Shown here in pieces: positions 32,901 to 40,558 of a stretch of 64,000 nt of DNA. A model generated the notes under the pieces. It was not told the origin of the DNA and searched no databases. It saw nothing but the letters and a program-made list of their open reading frames with translations. Source of the DNA: Anaerolineales bacterium (lineage in GTDB: Bacteria; Chloroflexota; Anaerolineae; 4572-78; J111). The first letter of the stretch is position 1, and the number at the start of each line of letters is the position of its first letter. The position numbers were made by a program, and so were the translations under genes. The stretch lies in assembly GCA_015075405.1 (NCBI GenBank), contig JABTUK010000003.1, positions 1,240,001 through 1,304,000 on the forward strand, read 5' to 3'.

Positions 32901-34698
32901 CGATGGTCAGCAGTTGGCCTCAGCTTCACAAGATCAAACTGTGATCATTTGGGATGTCGCCACCAGCCAGCCGGTGGCGACCTTGCACGGTCACTCTGAT
33001 CGGGTTACCAGTATAGCCTGGAGTCCCGATGGTCAGCAGTTGGCCTCGGCCTCGGCTGATCAAACCATTATTATCTGGGATGTAACCAGAGGGCCAATCG
33101 CAGTGACCCTCCGTGGTCACACGGGCCCGGTTATTGACGTAGCCTGGAGTCCAAACGGGCAACAATTGGCCTCAACCTCACATGATCAATCTATTATCAT
33201 CTGGGATGCCGCTACGATGCAACCCAAAAGGACGCTCCTCGGTCACACGGATTCACCCATCACCGTTGCCTGGAGGCCGGATGGCCGGCAATTGGCCTCT
33301 GCCTCACTTAATGAGACGATCATCTGGGACGCCGTCAGCGGTCAGCCCCAGAAAACCCTGACGGATCACACCAGCGTGGTCGATGATGTCGCCTGGAGCC
33401 CCGATGGCCGGCAGTTGGCTTCGGCTTCGTTCGATCAGACGGTTATCATTTGGGATGCCGTTACCGGCCAACCTCAGAAAACTCTCGCGACTGACAACAG
33501 TGAGGCCGTGAGTGTAGCCTGGAGTCCCGATGGTCAACAGTTAGCCTCAGCCCTGGCCAATCAAACCATCATCCTCTGGGATACGAGCACCTGGCAGCAG
33601 CTCACTACCCTTTACGGCCATAAAAATATCGTCACCGATGTTGCATGGAGCCCGGATGGCCGGCAGTTAGCCTCCGCGTCAGAAGATCAAACAATTATCC
33701 TCTGGGATGCAGCGACGCATCAACTCAAAAATACTCTCCACGGCCATACCGATTGGATCACCCGCCTGGTCTGGAGTCCGGACGGAAAGAAAGTGGCCTC
33801 AGCCTCAGCCGATCAAACCGTGATTATTTGGGATGTGGGTACGGGGCAGAGGGTGGCTGTGCTTCAAGGTCACAGCGATCAGATTAACAGTCTGGCCTGG
33901 AGCCCCAATGGACAACGATTGGCCTCGGCCTCATATGATCGGACCATTCGGTTAATAAACACCCGGTTTGTGCAGCCTTCGTGCCGCTGGGTCACGCGCA
34001 ACCTGAACGCGGCAGAATGGGCCACCTATTTGCCTGCCGGGACGCCCTACCACCGCACCTGTCCCAACCGGCCCATTCACCCCAGCCTCATCGAAGCAGC
34101 CCGCGACCTGGCCCGGGCAGGTCAAATTGACGAGGCCATCGCCCAATTCCAACATCTGCTCACCGTTGATCCCACCCTCGATCTTGACCCGCAAGCGGAA
34201 GCGCAGCAGGCGTATCAGGAGGCGGTGCAAAGCCTGCTGGCGCAAGCCAGAGAAGAAGCTCAGACTGGCGATGTCGAAGCAGCCCGCGCCACTTTGGAGC
34301 AAGCTGTGACTTTAGACCCCACCCTCATCCTTGATCCCCAGGCGGAAGCCCAACGCCTGGCCCAGCCGACCTTTGAAAACAGCTTGGCGGCGGCGGTCAA
34401 GGCCGCGAAAGACGACGATATGGAGACGGCTCAGGCCAAATTTGAGGAAGCTGAAGATTTAGCCGGTTCGCTCGAATCCGCCAAGTCCTGGCAGGCGTTG
34501 TGCGATGCCGGAACCCGGCACGGCCTGGCCGAGACAGTCCTCGACGCCTGCGACAAAGCCATCGAGTTGGAGCCGGACAACGGGCTGTATTACAACAGCC
34601 GCGGTATCGCCCGGCTGCAAGTGGGCGATCAACAGGGGGCGCAGGAAGATTTTGCTAAATTTGAGGCATGGCTGGAAGCGGGACAGTCGGAACCATAG
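29962..34698 (+). CDS. nSTAND1-type ATPase with 14 WD40 repeats and a helical effector-associated-like N-terminus
   Basis: 1578 residues. The helical N-terminus (~15-62; LQERQAKYGGNAPLELLNQI) is followed by a STAND NTPase: NPYKGLEAYRLCDAELFYGR, Walker A HAESGAGKSSLLQAG, Walker B LYLFLDQFEEIF and a winged-helix-like region. One transmembrane helix (~590-613) and an Ala/Gln-rich coiled coil come next. Fourteen WD40 blades (~759-1333), each close to VAWSPDGQQLASASxDQTII with IWD, would make two seven-bladed propellers. TPR-like helices end the protein. ATG 29962 follows AAGAAGG. STAND proteins are ATP-driven switches that oligomerise on ligand binding; this one probably senses a ligand with its propellers. 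No effector enzyme is fused. Confidence 0.9.
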   Translation: MTVTTEPTIDIAARRKQLVELTKNLHILQERQAKYGGNAPLELLNQIQDHYDAINLLEQALAGQLSAAELEEALKPLLLALRDGQVVNITAETYVAGDQVIQNITQLAARALTAAEEAEKAQEVATRRLAQGVRDYALRLQEIAADESDTATGNPYKGLEAYRLCDAELFYGRDQVINELLARLQHSRLTILHAESGAGKSSLLQAGISPRLLAQGHLPVHLRPYNRPPGLVIKQAFLPDLSDMPELAQARLRDFLRRVTGVLGQQAALYLFLDQFEEIFTLTDELTRTAFVEELAECLDDESLNVRWVFSLRTEFFGAIANFRPTLRNPFENDFRLNRFNRAETETVITTPAERRGISFEPALVEALFTDLRDPDSDEVSPAQLQLICSALYTFFCQRREAAPDLPPVITLQMYHVEGQAKGILRNHLNRVLRTTATKAEREAARQLLMALVSSDQRRIRRTKSELETALADDRAGVESLDKLLDHLIENRLLNVEKDEQTDQPTYELAHDYLLVELRLDPETQTRRAAEELLKQEVAAYKRYGSQALLNAEKFAIINSQRQFLRLDDEAQEFLRRSQIAVRRVQLQWYGLIAAVVLLIIGAAVAIAIFQGQAAQERTFAAATAQAGAAQAQLAQATALAEAARALNAQSTAQAEANRALLAESNARVQVNRVTLAQATAQAEKVIAESNAAEAQRQANLANARQLTSDAQNVLAEKPEQALLLLFEAKRLTQTLEVERAMGQVPYRYFPMKATLSGHTAWVNSVAWSPDGKQLASASDDQTIIIWDVASDQPVLTLEGHTDMINNVAWSPDGKQLASASFDQTIIIWDVATGQQVTVLSGHSDAVLSVAWSPDGKQLASASSDQTVILWDVTTDKLITRLSSHTNPVVSVAWSPDGQRLASAAEDQTVIVWDVAARRPVMTLRDHKGIVYKVAWSPDGQQLASASEDETVIIWNAQTGQAQKTLRGHTSWVFDVAWSPDGQQLASASQDQTVIIWDVATSQPVATLHGHSDRVTSIAWSPDGQQLASASADQTIIIWDVTRGPIAVTLRGHTGPVIDVAWSPNGQQLASTSHDQSIIIWDAATMQPKRTLLGHTDSPITVAWRPDGRQLASASLNETIIWDAVSGQPQKTLTDHTSVVDDVAWSPDGRQLASASFDQTVIIWDAVTGQPQKTLATDNSEAVSVAWSPDGQQLASALANQTIILWDTSTWQQLTTLYGHKNIVTDVAWSPDGRQLASASEDQTIILWDAATHQLKNTLHGHTDWITRLVWSPDGKKVASASADQTVIIWDVGTGQRVAVLQGHSDQINSLAWSPNGQRLASASYDRTIRLINTRFVQPSCRWVTRNLNAAEWATYLPAGTPYHRTCPNRPIHPSLIEAARDLARAGQIDEAIAQFQHLLTVDPTLDLDPQAEAQQAYQEAVQSLLAQAREEAQTGDVEAARATLEQAVTLDPTLILDPQAEAQRLAQPTFENSLAAAVKAAKDDDMETAQAKFEEAEDLAGSLESAKSWQALCDAGTRHGLAETVLDACDKAIELEPDNGLYYNSRGIARLQVGDQQGAQEDFAKFEAWLEAGQSEP
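32236..33960 (+). repeat. 126-bp tandem coding repeat (14 WD40 units)
   Basis: Fourteen units of 126 bp (42 codons; unit 9 is 41 codons, having lost one residue in NETIIWD) run head to tail. Each holds GCCTGGAG, CCGATGG, CAACT/AGTTGG and ATCATTTGGGATG-like words. The high nucleotide similarity between units suggests recent amplification or gene conversion. This is coding repeat, not CRISPR. Confidence 0.93.
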
Positions 34699-34754
34699 TC
34701 GAATTTATTTGTAGTAGTCAAGACGATGTTGTACTAGCCCGGGTCGTAAAATCT

Positions 34755-34812
34755 CACGCGAAGCCGCCAAGAACGCCAAGAAAACAATAAAATCTTTGCG
34801 ACTCTTTGTTTA
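34755..34812. repeat. Palindromic repeat, family I, copy 2 (diverged)
   Basis: CACGCGAAGCCGCCAAGAAC and GCCAAG on the left face AATCTTTGCGACTCTTTG on the right. It is similar to the copy at 25527. Confidence 0.5.
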
Positions 34813-34850
34813 GGGTAGCTTTGCCCTGAACCGTGATGGGACCAATCAGG

Positions 34851-34981
34851 GTCCGCCGAGCGTTGAAACGCCCGGCTCATCCAAGTGAAAGCCCGCTGAA
34901 GCAGGCTAAATGTGCCCCTTTGAGCCGGTTTTGAACCGGCTTTTACCTGTTGTAGCCGGGGGCTTCCAGCCCTCGGCGGAC
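34851..34981. repeat. Composite inverted repeat with inner hairpin and T tail
   Basis: The outer arms GTCCGCCGAG (34851-34860) and CTCGGCGGAC (34972-34981) bracket several inner stems. One inner stem, AGCCGGTT-TTG-AACCGGCT (34923-34941), is followed by TTTT and may terminate the STAND gene transcript. The words GCTGAAGCAGGCTAAA also occur near 46108-46190. It occupies most of the 314-bp gap 34699-35012. Confidence 0.6.
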
Positions 34982-35012
34982 GCTACGATTTAATGCGGCG
35001 ACTTAGAGTAAC

Positions 35013-36830
35013 ATGACTAACACTTTAATTTCCCTTCATCCGTTACGCCGCCACCCTTCCCTTTTCGGATTAATCGTCATTTGCCTCACTGCCTTCACTG
35101 TTATTGCCCTCCTCTCCGGTCAAATTTTCGAACGTATTCCCCACTCCGAAGATGAAGTTGCCTATCTCTTCCAGGCCAAAGTTTTTGCCAAAAATCATCT
35201 GGCCGTACCGACCCCTCCCCTGCGGCAGGCCTTCTGGTCTCCTTTTGTGGTGGATTACCAGGGACAACGCTTTGGCAAATACCCGCCCGGCTGGCCGTTC
35301 CTGCTAAGTCTCGGCGTCCGGCTGGACGCGCCCTGGCTGGTCAATGCTACTTTAGCACCCATCACTCTGGCGTTGATCGCCTGGCTGGGGCATTGTTTTT
35401 ACAATAGAGCGTGTCCAAGCCTGAGCACACCACCGACGCGAAGCGTGAAAACGGCCCTCTCCCTAGCCCTCTCCCAGAGGGAGAGGGGACTCCTGGCTTG
35501 CTCCCCTCTCCCAGAGGGAGAGGGGTTGGGGGTGAGGGCCGTTGGCCTATGGGCCGCCGGACTCGGACTGGTCACACCGGGCTTTTTATTTTTATCCAGT
35601 TCGCTACTCTCGCACACGGCCTCGCTGTTTTGGGTAACATTGGGGTTAGTAGGGTTGTTTTACTTAACTGAAAAACGTGGTGCGTGGCGCCTGGTGCGTG
35701 AAGAAAATGAGCTACGGACCACGCACCACGCACCACGACGCCAATGGATTTATAGCATCCTCACCGGAACCGCCCTCGGCGCAGCCTTCATCACCCGGCC
35801 TTTTGCCGGGGTGGGAATGGGGCTGGCTATTGGCATATTTTTGCTTACCCTTATTTGGCGCGGCGAAATCAAATGGCCGGCGCTGTTGTGGTTAGCTGTA
35901 AGCGGATTGCCCATCGTCGCCTTGTCGCCGCTCTATTGGTGGGCCGTCACCGGCGATCCCACTTTCAACGCCTACCTGCTCGTCTGGCCCTATGACCGGC
36001 TTGGCTTTGGCCCGGATATAGGACCCTATGGCTATACGATAAGTGATGCCATTTTTATCAACACTCGGCTCAAACTGACTGCTTTGGCGACGGGATTATT
36101 CGGTTGGCCGGGCTGGACCAATCTGTTATTTCTGCCTATCCCCTTTCTGGCCCGGCGAGCCAATCGCTGGGATTGGCTGTTGTTAGGCATAATTCTGAGC
36201 TTGATTTTTGTTCACATTTTCTATTGGGCTTTCGGCGGAAGCGACGGCGGTTTTCCCCGCTATTATTATGATGCCCTGCCGGCGTTTTTGTTGTTGACAG
36301 TACGGGGGATTCAGATTGCAGGGGATGTGTTGGCTCATATTCCCCTCCCTTTGAGGGCGACCGAAGGGAGGTTAGGGGAGGGTCAGCGTTTGTCCCAAAA
36401 GCAGATGGGGTGGCCGAAACCGACCCCCTCCCCAGCCCTCCCCGTGGGAGGGGGAGGGAGAAATTGGCTGCGCTGGTTGCTTGTTGGATTGGTTATCATT
36501 TTTGTGGCGTACAATCTGGCCTGGAACTTGCCGCCACTTTTGGCAGCGCAAAAGGGGAAATATGGCATCACCGCCGTCCAACTCGAAATTGTGGAGCAGG
36601 CCAAACTGCCCGAACCGGCGCTGGTGATTGTCAAAAATGTAGAACGGTGGAGCGATTTCGCCGCGCCGTTTGCGGCCAACAGCCCCACCCTGGATGGACC
36701 GATTGTCTACGCCAGCGACGAAGGGCCGAAAATGACCCAAAAGCTGCGCGAACAGTTCAAGGACCGGACGTGTTGGGAATTGGAGGGGGAAAACTTGAAG
36801 CGCTGTAAAGAAGTGGATGGTAATCAGTAA
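35013..36830 (+). CDS. Membrane glycosyltransferase-like protein (GT39/ArnT-like) carrying in-frame repeat insertions
   Basis: 605 residues with about ten hydrophobic segments. The first extracytoplasmic loop has FERIPHSEDEVAYLFQAKVF, whose acidic pair is placed as in GT39/ArnT-type lipid-linked-sugar transferases. GKYPPGWPFLLSLG follows. I infer glycosyltransferase activity; the donor and acceptor are unknown. Three segments look foreign: CPSLSTPPTRSVKTALSLAL and following (35452-35541), RLVREENELRTTHHAPRR (35676-35737) and PLRATEGRLGEGQRLSQKQM with following residues (36341-36460). They are low-complexity, palindromic in DNA and match intergenic repeats. The frame stays open through all three. 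Confidence 0.78.
   Translation: MTNTLISLHPLRRHPSLFGLIVICLTAFTVIALLSGQIFERIPHSEDEVAYLFQAKVFAKNHLAVPTPPLRQAFWSPFVVDYQGQRFGKYPPGWPFLLSLGVRLDAPWLVNATLAPITLALIAWLGHCFYNRACPSLSTPPTRSVKTALSLALSQRERGLLACSPLPEGEGLGVRAVGLWAAGLGLVTPGFLFLSSSLLSHTASLFWVTLGLVGLFYLTEKRGAWRLVREENELRTTHHAPRRQWIYSILTGTALGAAFITRPFAGVGMGLAIGIFLLTLIWRGEIKWPALLWLAVSGLPIVALSPLYWWAVTGDPTFNAYLLVWPYDRLGFGPDIGPYGYTISDAIFINTRLKLTALATGLFGWPGWTNLLFLPIPFLARRANRWDWLLLGIILSLIFVHIFYWAFGGSDGGFPRYYYDALPAFLLLTVRGIQIAGDVLAHIPLPLRATEGRLGEGQRLSQKQMGWPKPTPSPALPVGGGGRNWLRWLLVGLVIIFVAYNLAWNLPPLLAAQKGKYGITAVQLEIVEQAKLPEPALVIVKNVERWSDFAAPFAANSPTLDGPIVYASDEGPKMTQKLREQFKDRTCWELEGENLKRCKEVDGNQ
35452..35541. repeat. Palindromic repeat, family F (CCCTCTCCCAGAGGGAGAGG), in a coding frame
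   Basis: CGGCCCTCTCCC and the double word CCTCTCCCAGAGGGAGAGGG are mirrored by the same word, then GGGGTGAGGGCCG. The span is 90 bp, a multiple of three. The same family is at 37992-38081 outside genes. Confidence 0.82.
35676..35737. repeat. Palindromic repeat (CGTGGTGCGTGG) in a coding frame
   Basis: CGTGGTGCGTGGCGCCTGGT and GCGTG on the left face CACGCACCACGCACCACG on the right. It lies within the membrane protein's reading frame, 135 bp after the family F copy. Similar GTGCGTGAGACGTGG words occur near 45900-45960. Confidence 0.72.
36341..36460. repeat. Palindromic repeat (CCCCTCCCTTTGAGGG), family F-like, in a coding frame
   Basis: TCCCCTCCCTTTGAGGGCGA and AGGGAGGTTAGGGGAGGGTC on the left are mirrored by GACCCCCTCCCCAGCCCTCC and GGGAGGGGGAGGGAG on the right. 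About 120 bp, again a multiple of three. A related word is nested in the repeat at 52490-52530. Confidence 0.75.
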
Positions 36831-36906
36831 CCAGTCATCAGTAAACAGTGAAGAGAGCTAATATTTTCTGACTACTGGCTACTGATTACTGATCACTGTC
36901 TACTGT
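36820..36906. repeat. Palindromic repeat, family G (CAGTAACCAGTCATCAGTAA)
   Basis: GTAATCAGTAACCAGTCATC and AGTAAACAGTGAAG on the left are mirrored by CTGACTACTGGCTACTGATT and ACTGATCACTGTCTACTGTA. It fills the gap between convergent genes and overlaps both 3' ends. Family G words recur at 58866-59010. Confidence 0.75.
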
Positions 36907-37970
36907 AACCGGCTGCCACACCCTGGACAGGTATCCCAGGTAGAGAACACTTTGATATGGCACTTGGCGCAGACCCGGCGCGCGCCTTTCAAACTGCTGC
37001 CACAAGCCAGACAGAGCGGAGCCGAGGCGTTGACCAATTGGCTACACTGGGGGCACACTTTGGCCATCGGCTCGCTCAGCAACAGGGCCGGCGAGGTGGC
37101 TTCCTGGACATAATTACCGGCTAAAATGTTCTGGTACTGCTCCGAGTCGGCCCAATCCATAATTTCTTTGGCCCGCACAATCGGAAATGGATGAGTTTGT
37201 AATAACAGCATGTTCACTTTAAAAAGCTGTTCTACCAGACCATCGCCGGCTTCGTGATATTCCTGAGCTTGCAACAACACCTCGTCCATATTCAGCTCGG
37301 GCAAAATCTTTTTGGAGCCGCCGGCCAGTTTGGTCAGGGCGCTGGCGACCACCGCCGGGTCTTGCGCCACCAGCAAGGCAGCCCGGTCGCACGACAATTC
37401 GGCTTTGCGCTCCCATTCCAAAATAGCCAGTTGCAGCGGGATGGTCGCCAGGGTTGCAGTTCCGGCGGGCAGCAGACTGTACAATGCCTGCGCCCCAAAA
37501 TAACGCAGAATGTAAGCCATCGTTTTGTAAAGCATATGCTGGCACTTGACATGGCCCAATTCGTGCCCAATCACCGCCAGCAGTTCTTCCTCGGTCAGAA
37601 AGTCAATCAAGCCGGCGAACATAATTATCTGATACTTTTTGACCCCAAAGGCCAGCGCGTTAATTACATACTGGCTGCTCACATACAACTCAGGCAGTTC
37701 CGGCAAATCTAAAATAGCCGCCGCTTTCTCAAACTTTTGGTAAACGCTGCGGGCCTGGTTCGGACCCAACCGTACCGTGCTGGAAATGCTCATCAGCCGC
37801 ATCTGCTTTTCAAAAACGGAGCTGGAAACCAGTTTGATTAGCGGGGCCAGCAACGGCACTTTTTGCAGATTAGCTGTCGCCTGTACGTCTGCCGGATGCT
37901 GAAACGCCGCCGGGCTGAGGTGCGGAAACTCCCGCAATTGGGTTTCGACCATGACCATATCATTAACCAT
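36900..37970 (-). CDS. M48-family zinc metallopeptidase with C-terminal zinc ribbons
   Basis: 356 residues. VIGHELGHVKCQHM carries the HEXXH zinc site; the third ligand Glu lies in LEWERKAELSCDRAALL. Two weakly hydrophobic stretches sit between these motifs (YILRYFGAQALYSLLPAG; LATIPLQLAIL). The C-terminus has paired zinc ribbons (CPQCS...CLACG; CAKCH...CPGCG). M48 peptidases cleave membrane or misfolded proteins. ATG 37970 follows GAAGGAG; a longer frame upstream would run into a family F repeat. Confidence 0.88.
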   Translation of the reverse strand: MVNDMVMVETQLREFPHLSPAAFQHPADVQATANLQKVPLLAPLIKLVSSSVFEKQMRLMSISSTVRLGPNQARSVYQKFEKAAAILDLPELPELYVSSQYVINALAFGVKKYQIIMFAGLIDFLTEEELLAVIGHELGHVKCQHMLYKTMAYILRYFGAQALYSLLPAGTATLATIPLQLAILEWERKAELSCDRAALLVAQDPAVVASALTKLAGGSKKILPELNMDEVLLQAQEYHEAGDGLVEQLFKVNMLLLQTHPFPIVRAKEIMDWADSEQYQNILAGNYVQEATSPALLLSEPMAKVCPQCSQLVNASAPLCLACGSSLKGARRVCAKCHIKVFSTWDTCPGCGSRLQ

Positions 37971-37991
37971 TGTCCTTACTCCTTCGTAAAT

Positions 37992-38081
37992 AGCCCTCAC
38001 CCCCAACCCCTCTCCCAAAGGGCGAGGGGAGAAAGCCGAGAGTCCCCTCTCCCGGTGGGAGAGGGTTAGGGTGAGGGCGAA
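37992..38081. repeat. Palindromic repeat, family F, intergenic copy
   Basis: AGCCCTCACCCCCAACCCCT, CTCCCAAAGGGCGAGGGGAG face CCCCTCTCCCGGTGGGAGAG and GGTTAGGGTGAGGGC. It is upstream of the M48 peptidase and is the intergenic counterpart of the insertion at 35452-35541. Confidence 0.8.
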
Positions 38082-38130
38082 TTTTCATTATCGGGGGCAT
38101 GCCCACCCTCACGAACACTCCTCTGTAAAT

Positions 38131-38200
38131 AGACCGGGGACGGAAGACCGGAGACCGGCCAAACCCTACGGCAAATACCCGGTCATCGGTCTCCGGTCAC
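38131..38200. repeat. Palindromic repeat, family C (ACCGGGGACGGAAGACCGG), copy 1
   Basis: AGACCGGGGACGGAAGACCG and GAGACCGG on the left are mirrored by CCCGGTCATCGGTCTCCGGT. Copies 2-4 are at 41450, 45384 and 52457. This one lies 15 bp downstream of the fabF stop. Confidence 0.82.
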
Positions 38201-38214
38201 AGAAAACCCTCAGC

Positions 38215-39477
38215 TCACTCTTCCCACTTCTGCAAGGCAATGCTGGCGTTTTGCCCGCCAAAGCCAAAGCCGTTGACCACTGCCACCTTCACCTCGGCCC
38301 GGCGCGGCTGATTGGGCACATAATCCAAATCGCAGGACGGGTCAGGCGTTTCCAGGTTAATGGTGGGCGGGATAAAGCCCTCATGCATGGCCTTGATGGC
38401 CGCAATGGCCGACAACGCCCCGGCTGCGCCCAGGGTGTGACCGGTCATGCTCTTGATTGAGCTAATGGCAATATCATAAGCCGACTCGCCAAAGGCTGTT
38501 TTAATGGCGATGGTCTCGATGGCATCGTTCATCGGTGTGCCGGTGCCATGCGCGCCAATGTAGTTGACCTGATGCGGTTCGAGGCCGCCATCTTTGAGCG
38601 CCTGGCGCATGGCTCGCGCCTGACTGCTGCCATCTTCACGGGGCGAGGAGATATGAAAGGCGTCGCTAGTGAGGGAGTAGCCTTTAACCTCGGCCAGAAT
38701 ACGCGCACCGCGAGCCTGGGCGTGCTCTAGCGACTCCAGCACCAGCACCCCTGCGCCCTCACCCACGATGGTCCCGTCGCGGTTAGCGTCGAAGGGGGTA
38801 ATGGCCCGCTTGGGGGTGTCGTTGCGTTTGGAAAGCGCCGTCAGGCGGCCAAAAGCGCTAATCGTCAGCGGAGTGATGGCGCTTTCCGTCCCACCGACCA
38901 GCATGGTATCGGCGTCACCCCAGACGATGCGGCGCATGCCCTCGCCAATGCCGGAAATGCCGGTGGCGCAGGCCGTCACCGAGGCATTAACCGGCCCGCG
39001 AATATTATGATGAATGGCAATAAAACAACCCGGCATATTGATTAAAAGGGCCGGAATGGCCGCAGGATTGACCTTTTTAACACCTTCCCGTTCCAGGGTC
39101 AGCCGCTCTTCCTCCACCACATCCGCCCCACCGATGGCGCTGCCAATCTCCACCCCCACCCGGGTGGGGTCCTCCTGGTTCAAATCGAGGCCGGCGTTAG
39201 CCAGAGCCTCTTGCGCCGCAGCGACCGCAAAATGCAGAAAAGGAGCCATCCGCCGGGCGTCGCGTTTATCCATATATTGGGTTGGGTCAAAATCTCTGAC
39301 AAACGCGGCCATCGTGCAAGGGAAGCCAGCGGTATCAAACTTGGTAATGGTGTCAACGGCGCACTCGCCCTGCATCATGGCTGCCCACGTGGCCGCTAAG
39401 GTATTACCCAGCGGGCTAACCGCGCCCATCCCGGTGACGACTACCCGCCGCCGATTCCCGTTTCCGTTTGTATACAT
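38215..39477 (-). CDS. fabF: Beta-ketoacyl-ACP synthase II
   Basis: 420 residues. RVVVTGMGAVSPLGN at the start, the nucleophile Cys in NASVTACATGISG, His in YIGAHGTGTPMND, and the second His in KSMTGHTLGAAGALS are all present, as is FGFGGQNASI at the end. It condenses malonyl-ACP with acyl-ACP in fatty-acid elongation. The gene is alone here, not in a fab cluster. ATG 39477 gives a short Asn/Gly-rich N-terminus. Confidence 0.95.
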   Translation of the reverse strand: MYTNGNGNRRRVVVTGMGAVSPLGNTLAATWAAMMQGECAVDTITKFDTAGFPCTMAAFVRDFDPTQYMDKRDARRMAPFLHFAVAAAQEALANAGLDLNQEDPTRVGVEIGSAIGGADVVEEERLTLEREGVKKVNPAAIPALLINMPGCFIAIHHNIRGPVNASVTACATGISGIGEGMRRIVWGDADTMLVGGTESAITPLTISAFGRLTALSKRNDTPKRAITPFDANRDGTIVGEGAGVLVLESLEHAQARGARILAEVKGYSLTSDAFHISSPREDGSSQARAMRQALKDGGLEPHQVNYIGAHGTGTPMNDAIETIAIKTAFGESAYDIAISSIKSMTGHTLGAAGALSAIAAIKAMHEGFIPPTINLETPDPSCDLDYVPNQPRRAEVKVAVVNGFGFGGQNASIALQKWEE

Positions 39478-39532
39478 ACTACTTTAATCTACCTCTCTCA
39501 TAAAGATGTATAAATATGGGTATTCAGAAAAA

Positions 39533-39633
39533 TTTTCCTCAACGATCAAGGTAGCAGGTAGCAAGGTAGCACAAACTTATGACCTGCTACATGCTACTTT
39601 GCTACCTATTTAACAGCGAAAACTTTTCTGGAA
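39533..39633. mobile_element. MITE-like element, family B, copy 2 (inverted)
   Basis: It runs from TTCAGAAAAATTTTCCTCAA to AACTTTTCTGGAA. Read on the minus strand it aligns with copy 1 (9899-10009) throughout: CCAGAAAAGTTTTCGCTG, AATAGGTAGCAAAGTAGC, AGCAGGTCATAAGTTTG. It carries no gene. It lies in the 324-bp divergent gap 39478-39801 between fabF and the winged-helix gene. Confidence 0.75.
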
Positions 39634-39727
39634 CGCTATACAAATCTCAGGAAGATTTAAGCTTCCTCAATTATGATAAAGTACCATCAGGATAAAACAC
39701 TTAAATTGCTTCACCGATACGTCTTAA

Positions 39728-39756
39728 TTGACAAGCCTGACAGATAAAGGTAAAAT
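39728..39756 (+). promoter_or_regulatory. Promoter of the winged-helix gene at 39802
   Basis: TTGACA at 39728-39733 and TAAAAT at 39751-39756 are separated by exactly 17 bp. Transcription would begin about 38 bases before the ATG. Confidence 0.75.
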
Positions 39757-39801
39757 TCGGAAGGTTTTTGGTTTTTTTGGCTACTTCCCCGGAGGTGTTT
39801 G

Positions 39802-40524
39802 ATGAAATTGACTCCTCGCCAGCAAACTTTTTTAGACAGCTTATTTGAACTGTACCGCGAGCTAAAAGGGCCAGTGCATTATTCCATTCTGGCCGAAAAA
39901 TTGGGCGTCAATAAATTTTCGGCTTACGATATGCTTAAAGTTTTGGAAGAAAAAGGTGTGGCCGCTTCTGACTACGTTTTAAGCGGCGACCAGGCCGGCC
40001 CAGGCCGCTCGCAAGTGGTATTTTACCCCACAAACAAAGCCGCGCAATTTTTAACCCAGCTTCGGGATGAAATGCGCTATAGCAGCGACTGGACAAGAGT
40101 TAAGGAACGTATTTTACGCCGTCTGGAGGAAACTCGCCAGGTCAACCCCGCCGACGCCCTGCGCGACGCCCTCTCCAACCTGCCTGATACCAAAATGCCG
40201 CTCAACTACTGCGCCGAGATGATCTCAGTCCTACTGCTTAACCTAGAACGGCTGCGCACCCACAATCTCCTGTCCGCTTTAAACGGTTTAAATGCTAAGG
40301 GGCAGGTGGGCCTCGGCGCTTTGGCCGGCCTGAGCCTGGCCTTTGCCCTCACCAACGAAGCCGAAGACACCAGCGTCGCTGACAAGTTGTTGACCCATAC
40401 CCAACGCTTTCAAAATCAATTGGCCGAAATGAGCGAAGACAGTATCAATAAACTGTCAGCCTTTCTCAACGATGCGGTGAACGTTGTCGCACCCAATTGG
40501 GGCGAAACTCAAACTTCCCGTTGA
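39802..40524 (+). CDS. Winged-helix domain protein of unknown function
   Basis: 240 residues. The N-terminal ~65 residues (PRQQTFLDSLFELYRELKGP, then HYSILAEKLGVNKFSAYDML) look like a winged helix of the LexA/MarR style. The remainder is helical, with a short Gly/Ala-rich segment (~170-187; KGQVGLGALAGLSLAFAL) that is mildly hydrophobic. ATG 39802 follows GGAGG by 6 bases. It heads a possible unit with the DegV gene 34 bp downstream. A regulator is likely, but its target is unknown. Confidence 0.72.
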   Translation: MKLTPRQQTFLDSLFELYRELKGPVHYSILAEKLGVNKFSAYDMLKVLEEKGVAASDYVLSGDQAGPGRSQVVFYPTNKAAQFLTQLRDEMRYSSDWTRVKERILRRLEETRQVNPADALRDALSNLPDTKMPLNYCAEMISVLLLNLERLRTHNLLSALNGLNAKGQVGLGALAGLSLAFALTNEAEDTSVADKLLTHTQRFQNQLAEMSEDSINKLSAFLNDAVNVVAPNWGETQTSR

Positions 40525-40552
40525 AGGTTGAACGTTCAACGTTCAACCTTTC
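40520..40552. repeat. Palindromic repeat, family D, copy 2
   Basis: GTTGAAGGTTGAACGTTCAA and CGTTCAACC form a near-perfect palindrome around AACGTT. It overlaps the stop of one gene and ends 7 bp before the start of the next. Confidence 0.75.
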
Positions 40553-40558
40553 ATAACG

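Noticed and set aside
32236..33960. Regular 126-bp repeats as a CRISPR array
   Set aside because: Units are coding, contiguous and have no unique spacers.
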